DNA of 64,000 nucleotides. Source: Bythopirellula goksoeyrii (GTDB taxonomy: Bacteria > Planctomycetota > Planctomycetia > Pirellulales > Lacipirellulaceae). A program made the translations under genes and the position numbers. The notes under the pieces are model-generated. The model made no database searches and was not told where the DNA came from. It was given only the letters and a program-made list of their open reading frames with translations. Positions 19,335-28,840 of this stretch are shown here, in pieces (positions within the stretch are counted from its first letter, which is position 1; each line of letters starts with the position of its first letter). Location of the stretch: contig NZ_CP042913.1 of NCBI RefSeq assembly GCF_008065115.1, positions 1,462,338 to 1,526,337 on the forward strand. The letters are read 5' to 3'.

Positions 19335-19655
19335 ATGGCTATCGAACATGCCAAACATGGAGAGGTTGTCGCTCTCAGCAAATTTCATACGACTGAGTCA
19401 GCCGCTTTGGTGAAGACCGAGGCGTTTGAAGCAATTCGCCTAGTCGTCAAAGAAGGTAAATCGCTACCGCCGCACAAAGTGGAAGGCCCGATCACGGTAC
19501 AATGCTTGAGTGGCCGTTGTACCTTTTATGTCGAAGATGAGCCGCGAGAATTGGACCCAGGCTCATGGCTCTATCTCAAAGGAGGAACGACGCATGCGGT
19601 TGAGGCGGCGGAGAATTCCGTGCTGCTGGTAACAATTCTACTGGGTAAGGATTGA
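19335..19655 (+). CDS. small cupin-domain protein
   Basis: 106 residues, a single small beta-barrel of the cupin_2 type. The first motif is partly kept (LPPHKVEG around residue 45), with only one His in place of the usual pair, and the second motif ends in GGTTHAVEA. Metal binding may be weakened by the missing His. The ATG follows GAGGA at ideal spacing. Such proteins are common as sugar, sensor or detoxification proteins, and no function can be assigned here. Confidence 0.75.
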   Translation: MAIEHAKHGEVVALSKFHTTESAALVKTEAFEAIRLVVKEGKSLPPHKVEGPITVQCLSGRCTFYVEDEPRELDPGSWLYLKGGTTHAVEAAENSVLLVTILLGKD

Positions 19656-19718
19656 CTCTGTGATTTGCTGGGCGGGTTGCAAGAGCGATCAAGTTGCAGT
19701 GACTAGGGGGAACTCAAA

Positions 19719-19961
19719 ATGTACTTTCTGTACGGGAAGCGGCGCAATGGTAGCACCGAGCTCGTTGCCAAATTCGGATCTGAACAGCAACTCCTAGCGT
19801 ATGTTCAATACGCCACACTCAAGGTAGAAGAAGACGGTACCTACAAGTTCGAGCAGAAGACCCCGCTGACCGGGTGCGTTGGGTATTCCTATGCTTCCGA
19901 AGCATCAGAGGCCGACCAGGAGGCGGATGTCCCTTTCAATCCGACACCGGGAATGCTGTAG
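19719..19961 (+). CDS. small acidic protein, function unknown
   Basis: 80 residues, preceded by a strong ribosome site (AGGGGGAA) and of normal codon use, so probably real. It has no signal peptide or membrane segment and an acidic C-terminus. The first 55 residues look like a small alpha/beta domain. I recognise no family. It follows the cupin gene by 63 bases. Confidence 0.55.
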   Translation: MYFLYGKRRNGSTELVAKFGSEQQLLAYVQYATLKVEEDGTYKFEQKTPLTGCVGYSYASEASEADQEADVPFNPTPGML

Positions 19962-19987
19962 TAGATTGACCTAATGCACTCCGGAAT

Positions 19988-21637
19988 CTAGAGATTCAAC
20001 GAATCACGACGCCCTCGGCAAGAAATTCCTAGTGCAGCGCTCAGTATCAGCATCCATGTGGCTGGCTCAGGCACGGTAGTTACATTGCCATTCATTTCGA
20101 GGCCGTAATTGGCATGGATGTTCGTGAGCCCTGCGGGTGATCCGTCCCACCTTTGCCACCACAAGAAGTCGTTGCCGTCAACGTCCCCGTCGTTGTCGTA
20201 GTCGCCATCACTTGGTGCAGCGTTGGCCCAAGGAAACCAAGGCAGTTCGTCGACGGTCAGCACATCCTCATCACCCAGTGTGTTTTGGAGTTGTTGTGCA
20301 GTGAAGTCATCATCGAATCCGTTCCAGGTCGCGAAGTAGTTCCAGGCGATGCCCCATTGTTCCATTTCATCCGCGTCGGGAAGCGTGCCCGATTCGGAGA
20401 GGGCAATAATCTTCTCGCCGTTGTACTTTTCTAAGGCGTCTAGCCAAGGTCCACTCATATTGTCGCTGGGGTCCGTGTAAATATCCAAGCCGACCATGTC
20501 GACCGTGTCGTCACCAGGGTACCAGTCGGGGTTGCCCAGGTCGGTAAATTCCCAAATCAGGTTATCCAGGCCGTGATGGTCGGTGAGGCGGTCGTACATG
20601 AGGCTCCACAACTCTTTGAAATTGTCTGAGCCGTGGGCTCCCCACCAGAACCAGCCCCCCTCCGCTTCGTGCAACGGGCGCCAAATTACGGGAACGCCGG
20701 CGGTCTCAAACTTCTGTAGCTCAACGGCGATTGTGTCGATGTCGCTGATGATCTTATTGTAGTCAGCACTGCCAGGGTTGTTCAGTGCGCCGTTGAGATC
20801 AAAAGTCGTCGAATGAGTGTAGAATCCGCGCCACCATTCCATGCCTGGTTGGTCGATCAAGTCATCAGGCGCGTTCCAATGCCACATCATGCTTACTACG
20901 CCGCCGGTCTGCTGCGCCCATGCGATCGTGTCTTCGGTTTCGTTATGGTTGGGCTGGCCATAGATCGTTCGAGATGACGAATAGTTGATCAGGTCCGAAC
21001 CTCGGACAGCAGGCAGGAGGCCACCCGACTTGGTCACGTAGCTGGTGGGGGGGAAAGTGTTGGTACCCGAGTTCACGTCGTGCTGCAGACCGCTCATGGT
21101 TTTGTCTCCATAGATGCCGGTAAGGTACTGCATTAAAAAGCGGGTGCGAGAATCAGAATTTGCATTTACCAGAGTCGAGGGGACAGGCAACACTTCGGTG
21201 GGCTCATAGGTGCGAAATTCAAGATAGTCAACGTCGTGGTAGCCCCAGTATTGTGAGATCGAAGCTGAGCTTAGTCCACCATTGACTGAGAACAATCCTG
21301 CCAAGTCATCGCTAAAGCTGGAAGATTCATCGAACATGCCACTGCCTGAAATATCACCAACATCAAAATAGTAGCCTTTCTCGCCGTAAGGAGATCGGTA
21401 GCCTACCCACATCTCGTAGAGGCCATCGGGCAGATCGAAAGGATTGATGGCTACGCTGTTGTTGCTATCGCCACTATTGAAGCGGACATATTGTGAACCA
21501 GAAGCGCCGCCATCGGACTGAACCGACGTTCCGCCGCCGCCCAGGATGCCGTTTTCGGCTTCGTACCGATAGGTCTGCGCAAACACTGCACTGGAGATCA
21601 TGCCTACAACTGATGCCGTGAATAGCAGGAGTTTCAC
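19988..21637 (-). CDS. GH26 beta-mannanase with N-terminal CBM-like domain and PEP-CTERM signal
   Basis: 549 residues from the GTG at 21637, which has AGGAACAGGAAA upstream; longer starts would bury the signal peptide. Residues of about 22-145 form a CBM35-like sugar-binding domain (YRYEAENG). The GH26 barrel spans about 165-480 with the acid/base Glu324 in RPLHEAEGGWFWWG and the nucleophile Glu415 in ALSESG. Then comes one dockerin-like repeat (DYDNDGDVDGNDFLWW) and a VPEP-hydrophobic-Arg signal. GH26 enzymes cut beta-1,4-mannan chains. It is the leftmost enzyme of the mannan locus, probably held at the cell surface, with a palindromic operator about 165 bases upstream. Confidence 0.92.
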   Translation of the reverse strand: MKLLLFTASVVGMISSAVFAQTYRYEAENGILGGGGTSVQSDGGASGSQYVRFNSGDSNNSVAINPFDLPDGLYEMWVGYRSPYGEKGYYFDVGDISGSGMFDESSSFSDDLAGLFSVNGGLSSASISQYWGYHDVDYLEFRTYEPTEVLPVPSTLVNANSDSRTRFLMQYLTGIYGDKTMSGLQHDVNSGTNTFPPTSYVTKSGGLLPAVRGSDLINYSSSRTIYGQPNHNETEDTIAWAQQTGGVVSMMWHWNAPDDLIDQPGMEWWRGFYTHSTTFDLNGALNNPGSADYNKIISDIDTIAVELQKFETAGVPVIWRPLHEAEGGWFWWGAHGSDNFKELWSLMYDRLTDHHGLDNLIWEFTDLGNPDWYPGDDTVDMVGLDIYTDPSDNMSGPWLDALEKYNGEKIIALSESGTLPDADEMEQWGIAWNYFATWNGFDDDFTAQQLQNTLGDEDVLTVDELPWFPWANAAPSDGDYDNDGDVDGNDFLWWQRWDGSPAGLTNIHANYGLEMNGNVTTVPEPATWMLILSAALGISCRGRRDSLNL

Positions 21638-22068
21638 TTTCCTGTTCCTCAATTCTAGATAACAATCACGACTACCTTGCGACCTGATGCAATCGGATAG
21701 GAAGCACGAAATCGACGCGCCGATGATGAGTGGAAGTCCCAATCATGGAAAGGGCACGAAAATTAGCCGTACGATTCGTAGAGTAGTCCAAATCTTTCCA
21801 ATTAAAGTAGTTTACACGCTAGTGATGATTTATGGAACTGGCCCAAGCTCATGCCTTTACCTATCCTAACATCCCGGGGCTTTCCCTGCATCTTGCAAGT
21901 CGTGCTTTCCCCCATTTCTTTCGTCAATTGTGCAATTTGATCAAGGGACGAGTGGTGGAGAGAGGTGGGTTTTTGGCTGCAAGTGCCGAGAAGAAGCGTC
22001 TTCGACATTGTGGACTTACTGGAACAAGATCAGACGCTATACAGACATCAGCACTCTGCCCAACGAAG
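21638..22068. other. intergenic region upstream of the GH26 gene
   Basis: 431 bases with no convincing gene. It holds one copy of the locus operator at 21803-21814. The part from 21840 to 22068 shows no clear promoter, hairpin or gene fragment. Confidence 0.5.
21803..21814. promoter_or_regulatory. locus operator copy 1 (TAAAGTAGTTTA)
   Basis: An exact match to the 12-bp palindrome TMAASTASTTKA shared by eight sites in the window. It lies about 165 bases upstream of the GH26 mannanase, just upstream of a weak minus-strand promoter-like stretch. Confidence 0.65.
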
Positions 22069-22800
22069 TCATAGCCCGCTGAGGAGAGCAACATCGTTTG
22101 AATCGGTATCGACGATGATGATTCCTTCTTCCGTACTATCGAGATTGCCCAGCAACTCTCCTTTATTGTTCCAAGCAGAAGAGGTCCCAGCGCATAGGAC
22201 TCCATCAGCCATCCCCACTGCATTTACCATGAGCGTTGTCATCGAGTATCGGCTGGCAATTTCGCTGAGCCTCTTGCTTGCCTGTTCAACGCCCTTGCCG
22301 GTTTTGGCGACGCTGGCAAGATATATCTTTGCTCCTTGCTCGGCGGCGTGCTTGACGTGCGCTGCTATAGACAATTCGTAGCAGATCGCCAGAGCAATTC
22401 CCTGGTCTGCAATGGCCAAGCAAGTTGGAAGAGGGCCGCTGATGAAATAGGGTTCTTCGTCTGAATGTAGAAATGCCTTGGAATGTACCTGCCTTGACCT
22501 ACCGGGACGGAAGAGCAAAACGCTGATACGCAGACCGTCGTCGTGCTTTGTTGGAACACCGACTCCTATCGCCAGGTTGCCGTTTTCGCAAACAGTTTGA
22601 ATGGCGTCGAAACGGCTGTCGTCTACATCCAATGCCAATTTCTTTGCCAAGGAGGGTTCGTAGCCCGTTAACGAAAGCTCGGGGAACATGACAAGCTCGG
22701 CGCCGGAACCAGCAGCCCTCTCGACAAACGAGAGATGTCTGCTGAGATTACCAGCAATATCCCCAGAAATTGGCTTGTATTGAACGAGGGCGATTCTCAT
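22069..22800 (-). CDS. carbon-nitrogen hydrolase (nitrilase superfamily)
   Basis: 243 residues from the ATG at 22800. The catalytic triad of the superfamily is complete: Glu41 (FPELSLTGYEP), Lys108 (HSKAFL) and Cys140 (AICYELS). The family hydrolyses amides and nitriles; members include omega-amidases, N-carbamoyl hydrolases and apolipoprotein N-acyltransferase domains. There are no added domains and no signal peptide, so it is cytoplasmic. The substrate is unknown. It sits between the GH26 and haloperoxidase genes and has no obvious link to glycan breakdown. Confidence 0.9.
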   Translation of the reverse strand: MRIALVQYKPISGDIAGNLSRHLSFVERAAGSGAELVMFPELSLTGYEPSLAKKLALDVDDSRFDAIQTVCENGNLAIGVGVPTKHDDGLRISVLLFRPGRSRQVHSKAFLHSDEEPYFISGPLPTCLAIADQGIALAICYELSIAAHVKHAAEQGAKIYLASVAKTGKGVEQASKRLSEIASRYSMTTLMVNAVGMADGVLCAGTSSAWNNKGELLGNLDSTEEGIIIVDTDSNDVALLSGL

Positions 22801-22922
22801 AGAAATGCTAAAACTGCTTGACCGTCGGCCTGTGTTCAAGTATTATAGTTAATAGGTTACCTTACCCATACGACGCAACCTAGCGACGTTTCTCATCCAG
22901 CGGACACCGAGTTTTTTTGCCT

Positions 22923-22966
22923 AATGATGCCGACCGCTTTGGTCTTCTAATACCTGTGGCATCATT
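22923..22966. other. hairpin followed by T-rich tract in the gap 22801-23122
   Basis: AATGATGCC (22923-22931) pairs perfectly with GGCATCATT (22958-22966), with a small inner GACC/GGTC stem, and is followed at once by TCTTTTTT. This is the shape of a rho-independent terminator or a leader RNA reading rightwards. There is no obvious gene to its left on that strand. The rest of this 322-base gap has no gene. Confidence 0.4.
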
Positions 22967-23122
22967 TCTTTTTTACGGGTTAGTTCTGCGATCAATCTGT
23001 GATGATCACGGAAAAGAATCCCCCAAATTCCTGTTTGTGGCAATCAATTCAAGTGCCTCGGTATAGACCTAGCGGAAGGCGCCAGAAAAATGGCGAATGT
23101 TTAATATTGGACCCTTCCATAG

Positions 23123-25099
23123 ATGTACACCCTAGTTTTGCGAAGAACGGTTTACTTGATATTCTCGTTGGTAGGGGTGATTGGAAATTTGGAGCCGGCG
23201 CACGCCCAACCATCGGTCGCGAGACTATGGAATGAATCGCTCCTAGACGCAATACGTATCGATTTCCCCGCACCTACCGTACATGCCAGAAATCTGTATC
23301 ACTCCTCTGCGGCGATGTACGATGCCTGGGCCGCTTTTGATCAGGTAGCGACGGGCCATTTCTACACCGACAAACACGCGGCAGGAGATGTTGAGACGGC
23401 CCGCAACGAAGCGATCAGTTATGCTGCCTACGGAGTTCTGTCGCAGCGTTACACGCATGCGATTGATCCGATTGCTTCCCAAGCATTGTTTGACAACGTG
23501 ATGGATACGCTCGGTTATGATAAGAATGTGACGACGACCGTGGGAAATTCACCAGCAGCAATTGGTAATCGCATCGCACGCCAGATTCTCGACAGTCAAC
23601 TGAACGACGGCTCGAATGAAGCGAACGGCTACCAGGACAATACGGGATACATGCCCGCCAATCCACCGATGATTGTCGATTTTCCTGCCGTGACCACGGA
23701 TGGAGTTGTTGATCCAAATCGTTGGCAACCTCTCTATGTCACTGCATTTACCTTACAAAATGGCATACCACTTGGTATCAACCTGCAAAGTTACGTGGGA
23801 CCACATTGGGGTAGCGTCGATACGTTTGCGCTGGGTCGCGGAGGAAGCGGGCCGTATAGTTGGTCGGAAATTGATCCCGGCGCTCCACCTCAATTGGGAG
23901 GTGTCGGCGACGCTGATTACCGCGACAACACGTTGGCGCTGATTCGCTACAGCAATTCCCTTGATCCAAGCAAAGGCCCTGGGGCGGAACAGATCAACAT
24001 CTCGCCTAGTACTTCTGGAAATCGCACTCTGGGAACTCACGTTGATCAAGGGTATGCCCTCAACCCTGTGACGGGTCAGCCCTATGCAGACAACATGGTG
24101 AAAGTTGCTGACTACGGTCGTGTCCTAGCGGAATTCTGGGCCGATGGTCCCCAGTCGGAAACACCTCCTGGTCACTGGAATGTGTTGGCAAATGTGGTAG
24201 CAGATAATCCCTTGTTGGTAAAACGAATTGGCGGCGTCGGTCCAGTAGTCGACGATTTGGAATGGGATGTAAAAACCTACTTTGCTTTGAATGGAGCTGT
24301 CCATGATGCGGCAGTTGCAGCGTGGGGTGTAAAGCGGGAATACGACTATACAAGACCCATCACCATGATCCGATATCAGGGAGGACTTGGACAGTCGTCG
24401 GACTCCAACTTGCCCTCGTACCATCCCGAAGGTTTACCGCTGGAGCCAGGTTTAATTGAGATAGTTACTTCAGACTCGATTGCGGACGGGGGGAAACATC
24501 GAAATGCCTTCCTGAACGCCAACGTCGATCATAATGGGGAGTTTTTTGAATACCTGTCCGAACAAGCTATGGTTGGTAAAATTGTTGTCCAGGCCTGGAA
24601 CCATGAGCCCGCTGACCCAGTCAATGACGTAAGCGGAACCGATTGGATTCTGGCGGAGAACTGGGTGCCCTACCAACGAGATAACTTTGTCACGCCGGCA
24701 TTTGCCGCCTACGTATCCGGCCACAGTACGTTCAGCCGTGCTGCGGCAGAGGTATTAGCACAAATCACTGGTAGCGAGTACTTTCCGGGTGGCTTGGGAG
24801 AAGCAGTGTTTGCTCCCGACTTTCTTCATTTCGAATCTGGTCCGTCGGAAGAAATCCGCCTCCAGTGGGCGACCTATTTTGACGCCGCCGACGAAGCCGG
24901 CATTTCTCGGTTGTGGGGCGGAATTCATGTTCCACCGGATGACTTCGGAGGACGTATCATGGGATCTGCAATAGGAATCGAGGCCTATCTCTTTGCGAGG
25001 GAGCATTTTGGAATAGTGCCCGAACCAGCAAGCGGAGTCTTGTTGATTTTTACCAGTTGCTGGCTGCTTGCTGGGAGGCAATGTGTTCGAGGGAAATAG
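23123..25099 (+). CDS. vanadium-haloperoxidase/PAP2-like protein with PEP-CTERM signal
   Basis: 658 residues with a signal peptide. The complete vanadate/phosphate pocket is visible: K404-(6)-R411-P412, SGH at 532-534 and S595-R596-(5)-H602-(3)-D606. These match the three signatures shared by vanadium haloperoxidases and type-2 acid phosphatases. Such enzymes oxidise halides with hydrogen peroxide, or act as phosphatases. The first motif has Val in place of Pro before SGH. The C-terminus VPEPAS plus a hydrophobic stretch and basic end is a PEP-CTERM signal, so it is exported. It is 28 bases upstream of the FG-GAP/TPR gene and probably in one operon with it. Confidence 0.85.
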   Translation: MYTLVLRRTVYLIFSLVGVIGNLEPAHAQPSVARLWNESLLDAIRIDFPAPTVHARNLYHSSAAMYDAWAAFDQVATGHFYTDKHAAGDVETARNEAISYAAYGVLSQRYTHAIDPIASQALFDNVMDTLGYDKNVTTTVGNSPAAIGNRIARQILDSQLNDGSNEANGYQDNTGYMPANPPMIVDFPAVTTDGVVDPNRWQPLYVTAFTLQNGIPLGINLQSYVGPHWGSVDTFALGRGGSGPYSWSEIDPGAPPQLGGVGDADYRDNTLALIRYSNSLDPSKGPGAEQINISPSTSGNRTLGTHVDQGYALNPVTGQPYADNMVKVADYGRVLAEFWADGPQSETPPGHWNVLANVVADNPLLVKRIGGVGPVVDDLEWDVKTYFALNGAVHDAAVAAWGVKREYDYTRPITMIRYQGGLGQSSDSNLPSYHPEGLPLEPGLIEIVTSDSIADGGKHRNAFLNANVDHNGEFFEYLSEQAMVGKIVVQAWNHEPADPVNDVSGTDWILAENWVPYQRDNFVTPAFAAYVSGHSTFSRAAAEVLAQITGSEYFPGGLGEAVFAPDFLHFESGPSEEIRLQWATYFDAADEAGISRLWGGIHVPPDDFGGRIMGSAIGIEAYLFAREHFGIVPEPASGVLLIFTSCWLLAGRQCVRGK

Positions 25100-25127
25100 G
25101 AATTCGGAGTCCAGCGGCGTGAGTAAA

Positions 25128-27758
25128 ATGCAATTCCGAGTACCTCCACTAATATTTCTGCTGGGGTGTTTGACGGTAATCTCTTCGGCTTGGCGAATCT
25201 CCCACGCTCAAGAAGTAGAATCGGACCCTGTGACTCTAGAGGTACCCACCTCAGATTCTTCCCAGCTCGCTTTCGAATTGCAGCAGATCGGTCCTCCTCC
25301 ATTTCACCGACCGAAGATCACGAATGTTCAGATCGTCGACTTGGATCGAAATGGTTCACAAGATGTCGTCGTATGCGATGCTCAAGCGCAGGCCGTCTAT
25401 TGCTATCGCAAGTCAGATGCTGGTCTTTGGGAAGAACAGCTGCTAGGAGATGACCTCATTGCACCTGCGCATGCTACGGTTGTCGATTTGGACCAAGATG
25501 GAGATTCGGATGTCCTTGTTTCCGTCATGGGCAATCTTTACCCCGACGACGGAGTCATCGGCAGCTTGGTACTCTTGGAAAACAAAGAGGGAGTATTCGA
25601 AAAGAGGGTCTTACTCGACGATGTCAGAAGAGTGGTTGATGCTCAGCCAGGTGACTTTGATAAAGATGGCGATATCGATTTGGCGGTCGCTGTATTCGGT
25701 TATCAACGTGGGCAAGTGCTGTGGCTGGAAAATAAAGGCGACGGAAACTTTTTGGATCATGAACTATTGTATGCGCCGGGAACGATTCATGTTCCCGTTG
25801 CCGACTACGACAACGACGGTGATCTCGATATCGCCGCGATTGTATCGCAAGATGAAGAGGAAGTATGGGGTTTCGAGAACCTTGGCGACGGCAATTTCAC
25901 TCCTCATCGCGTTTGGATGACCGTCAACTATGATATCGGGAGCGCGGGACTTGTGGAAACGGATCTGGATGGTGATGGTGACTCCGATCTTCTCTTGCCA
26001 GTCGGGGACAACTTAGAAGACAGCTACTGTATTCCTCAGCCCTATCATGGATGTCTCTGGTTGGAGAATGAAGGGGGATGGAAGTTTAGCGAGCATCGGT
26101 TGGCCAGCTTTTCGGGTACCTACGCAGCGGCCGCTAGTGACCTAGATAGCGATGGGGACAACGATGTCGTATTGTGCAGCATGGTAAACGATTGGGATTC
26201 GCCAGCTTCGGCGAGCGCTACTTGGATGGAAAACGACGGTGAGGAGAACTTTCAGCAACACACGATCGCCAAAGAACCGATCATGTTGACGACGATCGCC
26301 TGTGGCGACTTGAACAATGACCTGCGACCAGACATTGTTGCCGGCGGATTGCATTTGTTTCGTCCCTTTGATCGGTTCGGCCGTGTCAGTAGTTGGCTCA
26401 ATAACGATGACGTGAGATCGCCAGCACCCAGCTCCCAACAGGCACCGGAGGATAAGCAGAAACCAGGCAATCCTTCGATTGTTCCATTGCCTGACCTGTC
26501 GTTTGTTGATGATTTAACGAGGGCAGACCTTCAGAATGCGCATGACCGAGTAGTGGCCAAGGTGGAACAGGAGAACGACACAGAAGCGGATTGGTTGAAA
26601 CTTGGGCAAGCCTATTATGCTTTTGGTTTGTTCTCCGCCGCAAATGGTTGCTTTGAACTAGCCGTTGTAAAAAACCCGAAGTCGATACTTGCCAACTACC
26701 TCTACGGCGTCAGCCTTGCCAGGCTGGGGAAACTTTCGGACGCTATTGAGCAGTTCCATGAAGCGATTTCCATTTCGGAAAAGCCTCAACACAGCAGACT
26801 TTGGTGCGAGATAGGTCGCTGCTATCTTCGCCTTGAACAGCCCACGGAAGCCGAGTCCGCATTCGTCAAGGCGGGCAGTAATTCTGCCGCACTTGCCCAC
26901 TTAGCTAAACTGAGGCTCCGCTCTGGTCGTGCAAGAGAGGCGGTTGGACCCTTGAACACTCTTGCTCAGCAACATAGCGGGACCACTGAAGTCCTCCTAT
27001 TGAGCTATCAAGTGTCTCTTGCACTTGGACTCAAGGAACAGGCCCAACAGTATCGCGATCGGGCGGAATATAATTCCAAGAAGATGCCCTCAGATCCGAT
27101 TGCCATTATGGTTAAACAAACGACTGAAAAACTCGGAGAGGTCAAGCTAGGGAAGGAAGCAAAAAGGCATGTTGATTCGGAGAATTGGGATGAGGCGGCG
27201 CCGCTCCTGGAGAGAATCACTAACTCCCATAGTGGCAAAGGCGCGATCCTTCTGCTGGCAGGTACTGAGATCCAGCGAGGTAATTCACCACGCTCGATAA
27301 AACTCTTGGAGAAGTTCATAAAACAGAGCGGCAGCGATCCCCAGGCAACGTTCTTGCTAGGAGAAGCTTACCAGTCAGCTGGTCAAGATGAAGCGGCTCT
27401 AAGCATATGGGAATCGTTAGCGAAGATCAGTTCGGAGCCTACGCTGCATGATCGATTGGCCAAACAGTACGAGCGTCTCGGCAATCACGATGCTGCGGAG
27501 AAGCAAAGGGCCCTGAGTATTCAGGCAAAAGGCATCGCAACTCTTCGCACAGGTAATCCGACGTCAGCCAGAAAGTACTTGGAGCAAGCGACCGATCTAG
27601 ATCCAAGTCTCGTGAATTCTTGGTTTTATTTGGCAGAGTGTCGACGCTTTCTGGGTGAAAGAATAGCAGCGCAAGATGCCTACAACAGAGTGCTTGAACT
27701 TAATCCGAATCACGGCCGAGCACTCCGCTATCTTATGTTGCTGTCACAGGCAAGCTGA
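25128..27758 (+). CDS. secreted FG-GAP/VCBS repeat protein fused to TPR repeats
   Basis: About 876 residues from the ATG at 25128, which starts a clear signal peptide ending in SHA. The N-terminal half (about 40-420) is a seven-bladed FG-GAP/VCBS propeller with repeated calcium loops such as DLDQDGDSDVLV, DFDKDGDIDLAV, DYDNDGDLDIAA and DLDGDGDSDLLL. The C-terminal half (about 470-876) is a run of TPRs (for example AYYAFGLFSAANGCFELAV and NSWFYLAECRRFLGER). Propellers of this type bind proteins or glycans at the surface, and TPRs hold partners. It is probably co-transcribed with the haloperoxidase gene. Specific role unknown. Confidence 0.82.
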   Translation: MQFRVPPLIFLLGCLTVISSAWRISHAQEVESDPVTLEVPTSDSSQLAFELQQIGPPPFHRPKITNVQIVDLDRNGSQDVVVCDAQAQAVYCYRKSDAGLWEEQLLGDDLIAPAHATVVDLDQDGDSDVLVSVMGNLYPDDGVIGSLVLLENKEGVFEKRVLLDDVRRVVDAQPGDFDKDGDIDLAVAVFGYQRGQVLWLENKGDGNFLDHELLYAPGTIHVPVADYDNDGDLDIAAIVSQDEEEVWGFENLGDGNFTPHRVWMTVNYDIGSAGLVETDLDGDGDSDLLLPVGDNLEDSYCIPQPYHGCLWLENEGGWKFSEHRLASFSGTYAAAASDLDSDGDNDVVLCSMVNDWDSPASASATWMENDGEENFQQHTIAKEPIMLTTIACGDLNNDLRPDIVAGGLHLFRPFDRFGRVSSWLNNDDVRSPAPSSQQAPEDKQKPGNPSIVPLPDLSFVDDLTRADLQNAHDRVVAKVEQENDTEADWLKLGQAYYAFGLFSAANGCFELAVVKNPKSILANYLYGVSLARLGKLSDAIEQFHEAISISEKPQHSRLWCEIGRCYLRLEQPTEAESAFVKAGSNSAALAHLAKLRLRSGRAREAVGPLNTLAQQHSGTTEVLLLSYQVSLALGLKEQAQQYRDRAEYNSKKMPSDPIAIMVKQTTEKLGEVKLGKEAKRHVDSENWDEAAPLLERITNSHSGKGAILLLAGTEIQRGNSPRSIKLLEKFIKQSGSDPQATFLLGEAYQSAGQDEAALSIWESLAKISSEPTLHDRLAKQYERLGNHDAAEKQRALSIQAKGIATLRTGNPTSARKYLEQATDLDPSLVNSWFYLAECRRFLGERIAAQDAYNRVLELNPNHGRALRYLMLLSQAS

Positions 27759-27772
27759 ATCCAATACAAAGT

Positions 27773-27803
27773 AAGGGCGGCTATCCCTTTGATAGCCGCC
27801 CTT
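27773..27803. terminator. bidirectional terminator-like hairpin
   Basis: AAGGGCGGCTATC (27773-27785) and GATAGCCGCCCTT (27791-27803) make a perfect 13-bp stem with a 5-base loop between two convergent genes. It has no clear T run on either side, so it may work by pausing or by protecting 3' ends. Confidence 0.7.
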
Positions 27804-27835
27804 GCGATTAATGCTAGTTACTGGAATTCACCAAC

Positions 27836-28522
27836 CTAGCGACGTCGGCGAACCAAAGCAAACATTCCACACATTCCGAGCAAGGCAATGCTTGCCGGTT
27901 CTGGAACCAGCCGAATGTTGTCGACCCAGAATGAACCAGGTGCCGTGATAGCTCCGTCCCAATTGACTGCGATGTTTATTTGATTATAGCTGGAAGCCTT
28001 CCAACCAGCAGAATCTGTAATAATACCGCTAAAGTCCCAAGTAACTGTACGTGTGTCGGAGGCGCCAAAGTTATTTGGATCCCAATCACCGGGAGAGCCG
28101 GGATTGGATGTGTCATCGATTGGCGTGGTTTGAGCCCAGCCTAAGTCAGAATTGACAGCGATTTCCTTCATCTGCGCCCAACCGGTATTGGGGCTCCATT
28201 CACTAGTTGTCCAAGAAACGTCGGCCTTCAATTTCTTTTCAGGGAGCGCTTTGAGTACATCGTCAGTTAATGTCAATGCCCAATTGAAATTATTACCTGC
28301 TCCAGAAACTCCGGAATTAGAGAAAAGACTTAGCGCCTGTGAGCCTAGGGTGGCATGAATTGCACTATCAAAGCTGGTTGAAGTACCAGTTCCGTTGTTT
28401 ACAACCCAGCCGTCGTGGTCACCGGCAGCCCCCTCAAAATCTCCAATTACTTGAGCAAAGCTAGTGGTAGTCGAACACACCACTATGGCCACAACCAGTA
28501 AGCACATTTTTTTCAACATCAT
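27836..28522 (-). CDS. PEP-CTERM exoprotein with one DNIR-type beta-sandwich domain
   Basis: 228 residues from the ATG at 28522 (GGGAG upstream). A signal peptide ending in SFA is followed by one domain of about 165 residues of jelly-roll character, beginning with a 'DFEGAAGDHDGW' strand and ending with FWVDNIRL. VPEPAS, a hydrophobic stretch and RRRR follow. The same domain shape and ending appear twice each in the proteins at 30662 and 46028. It is probably a surface-attached sugar-binding protein (inference). The locus operator lies only 22 bases upstream of the start codon. Confidence 0.75.
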   Translation of the reverse strand: MMLKKMCLLVVAIVVCSTTTSFAQVIGDFEGAAGDHDGWVVNNGTGTSTSFDSAIHATLGSQALSLFSNSGVSGAGNNFNWALTLTDDVLKALPEKKLKADVSWTTSEWSPNTGWAQMKEIAVNSDLGWAQTTPIDDTSNPGSPGDWDPNNFGASDTRTVTWDFSGIITDSAGWKASSYNQINIAVNWDGAITAPGSFWVDNIRLVPEPASIALLGMCGMFALVRRRR

Positions 28523-28543
28523 TAGAGCTCTCCCATCAAAAAG

Positions 28544-28555
28544 TAAAGTACTTGA
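28544..28555. promoter_or_regulatory. locus operator copy 2 (TAAAGTACTTGA)
   Basis: An exact match to the shared palindrome, placed between a probable -10 (TAACAT on the minus strand, near 28574) and the ribosome site of the PEP-CTERM gene, where a bound protein would block transcription. A weaker site, TCAACTACTGCA (10 of 12), is at 28779-28790 in the same gap (28523-28840), which otherwise has no gene. Confidence 0.7.
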
Positions 28556-28840
28556 ATCGCGCATTCACATGTTAGACATCACATCATGAATACAACAAAC
28601 AGAAAAGAAGAAAAAGTTTACGAGCACGGCAGCTAAAATAAGCCACCCATAGTCTTCATGTTAGATTCCCTCCTCCTTTCGTGCAAACGTTTTTCTCAGT
28701 TTTGGGGTAAAAAAAGACGGATTTTCAATATTCAAGCGAAAAGGTACAGGCTGGAGTTTACAATCGAGCCATTCTTGTTCAACTACTGCAACACCCCGGC
28801 GTTATTCTTCAAAACTCCCCACTAAAATATTGTGAATGGG

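Noticed and set aside
22836-22847. TCAAGTATTATA as a further operator copy upstream of the carbon-nitrogen hydrolase
   Set aside because: It matches only 9 of 12 motif positions and the gene has no clear link to the locus, so it is within chance similarity.
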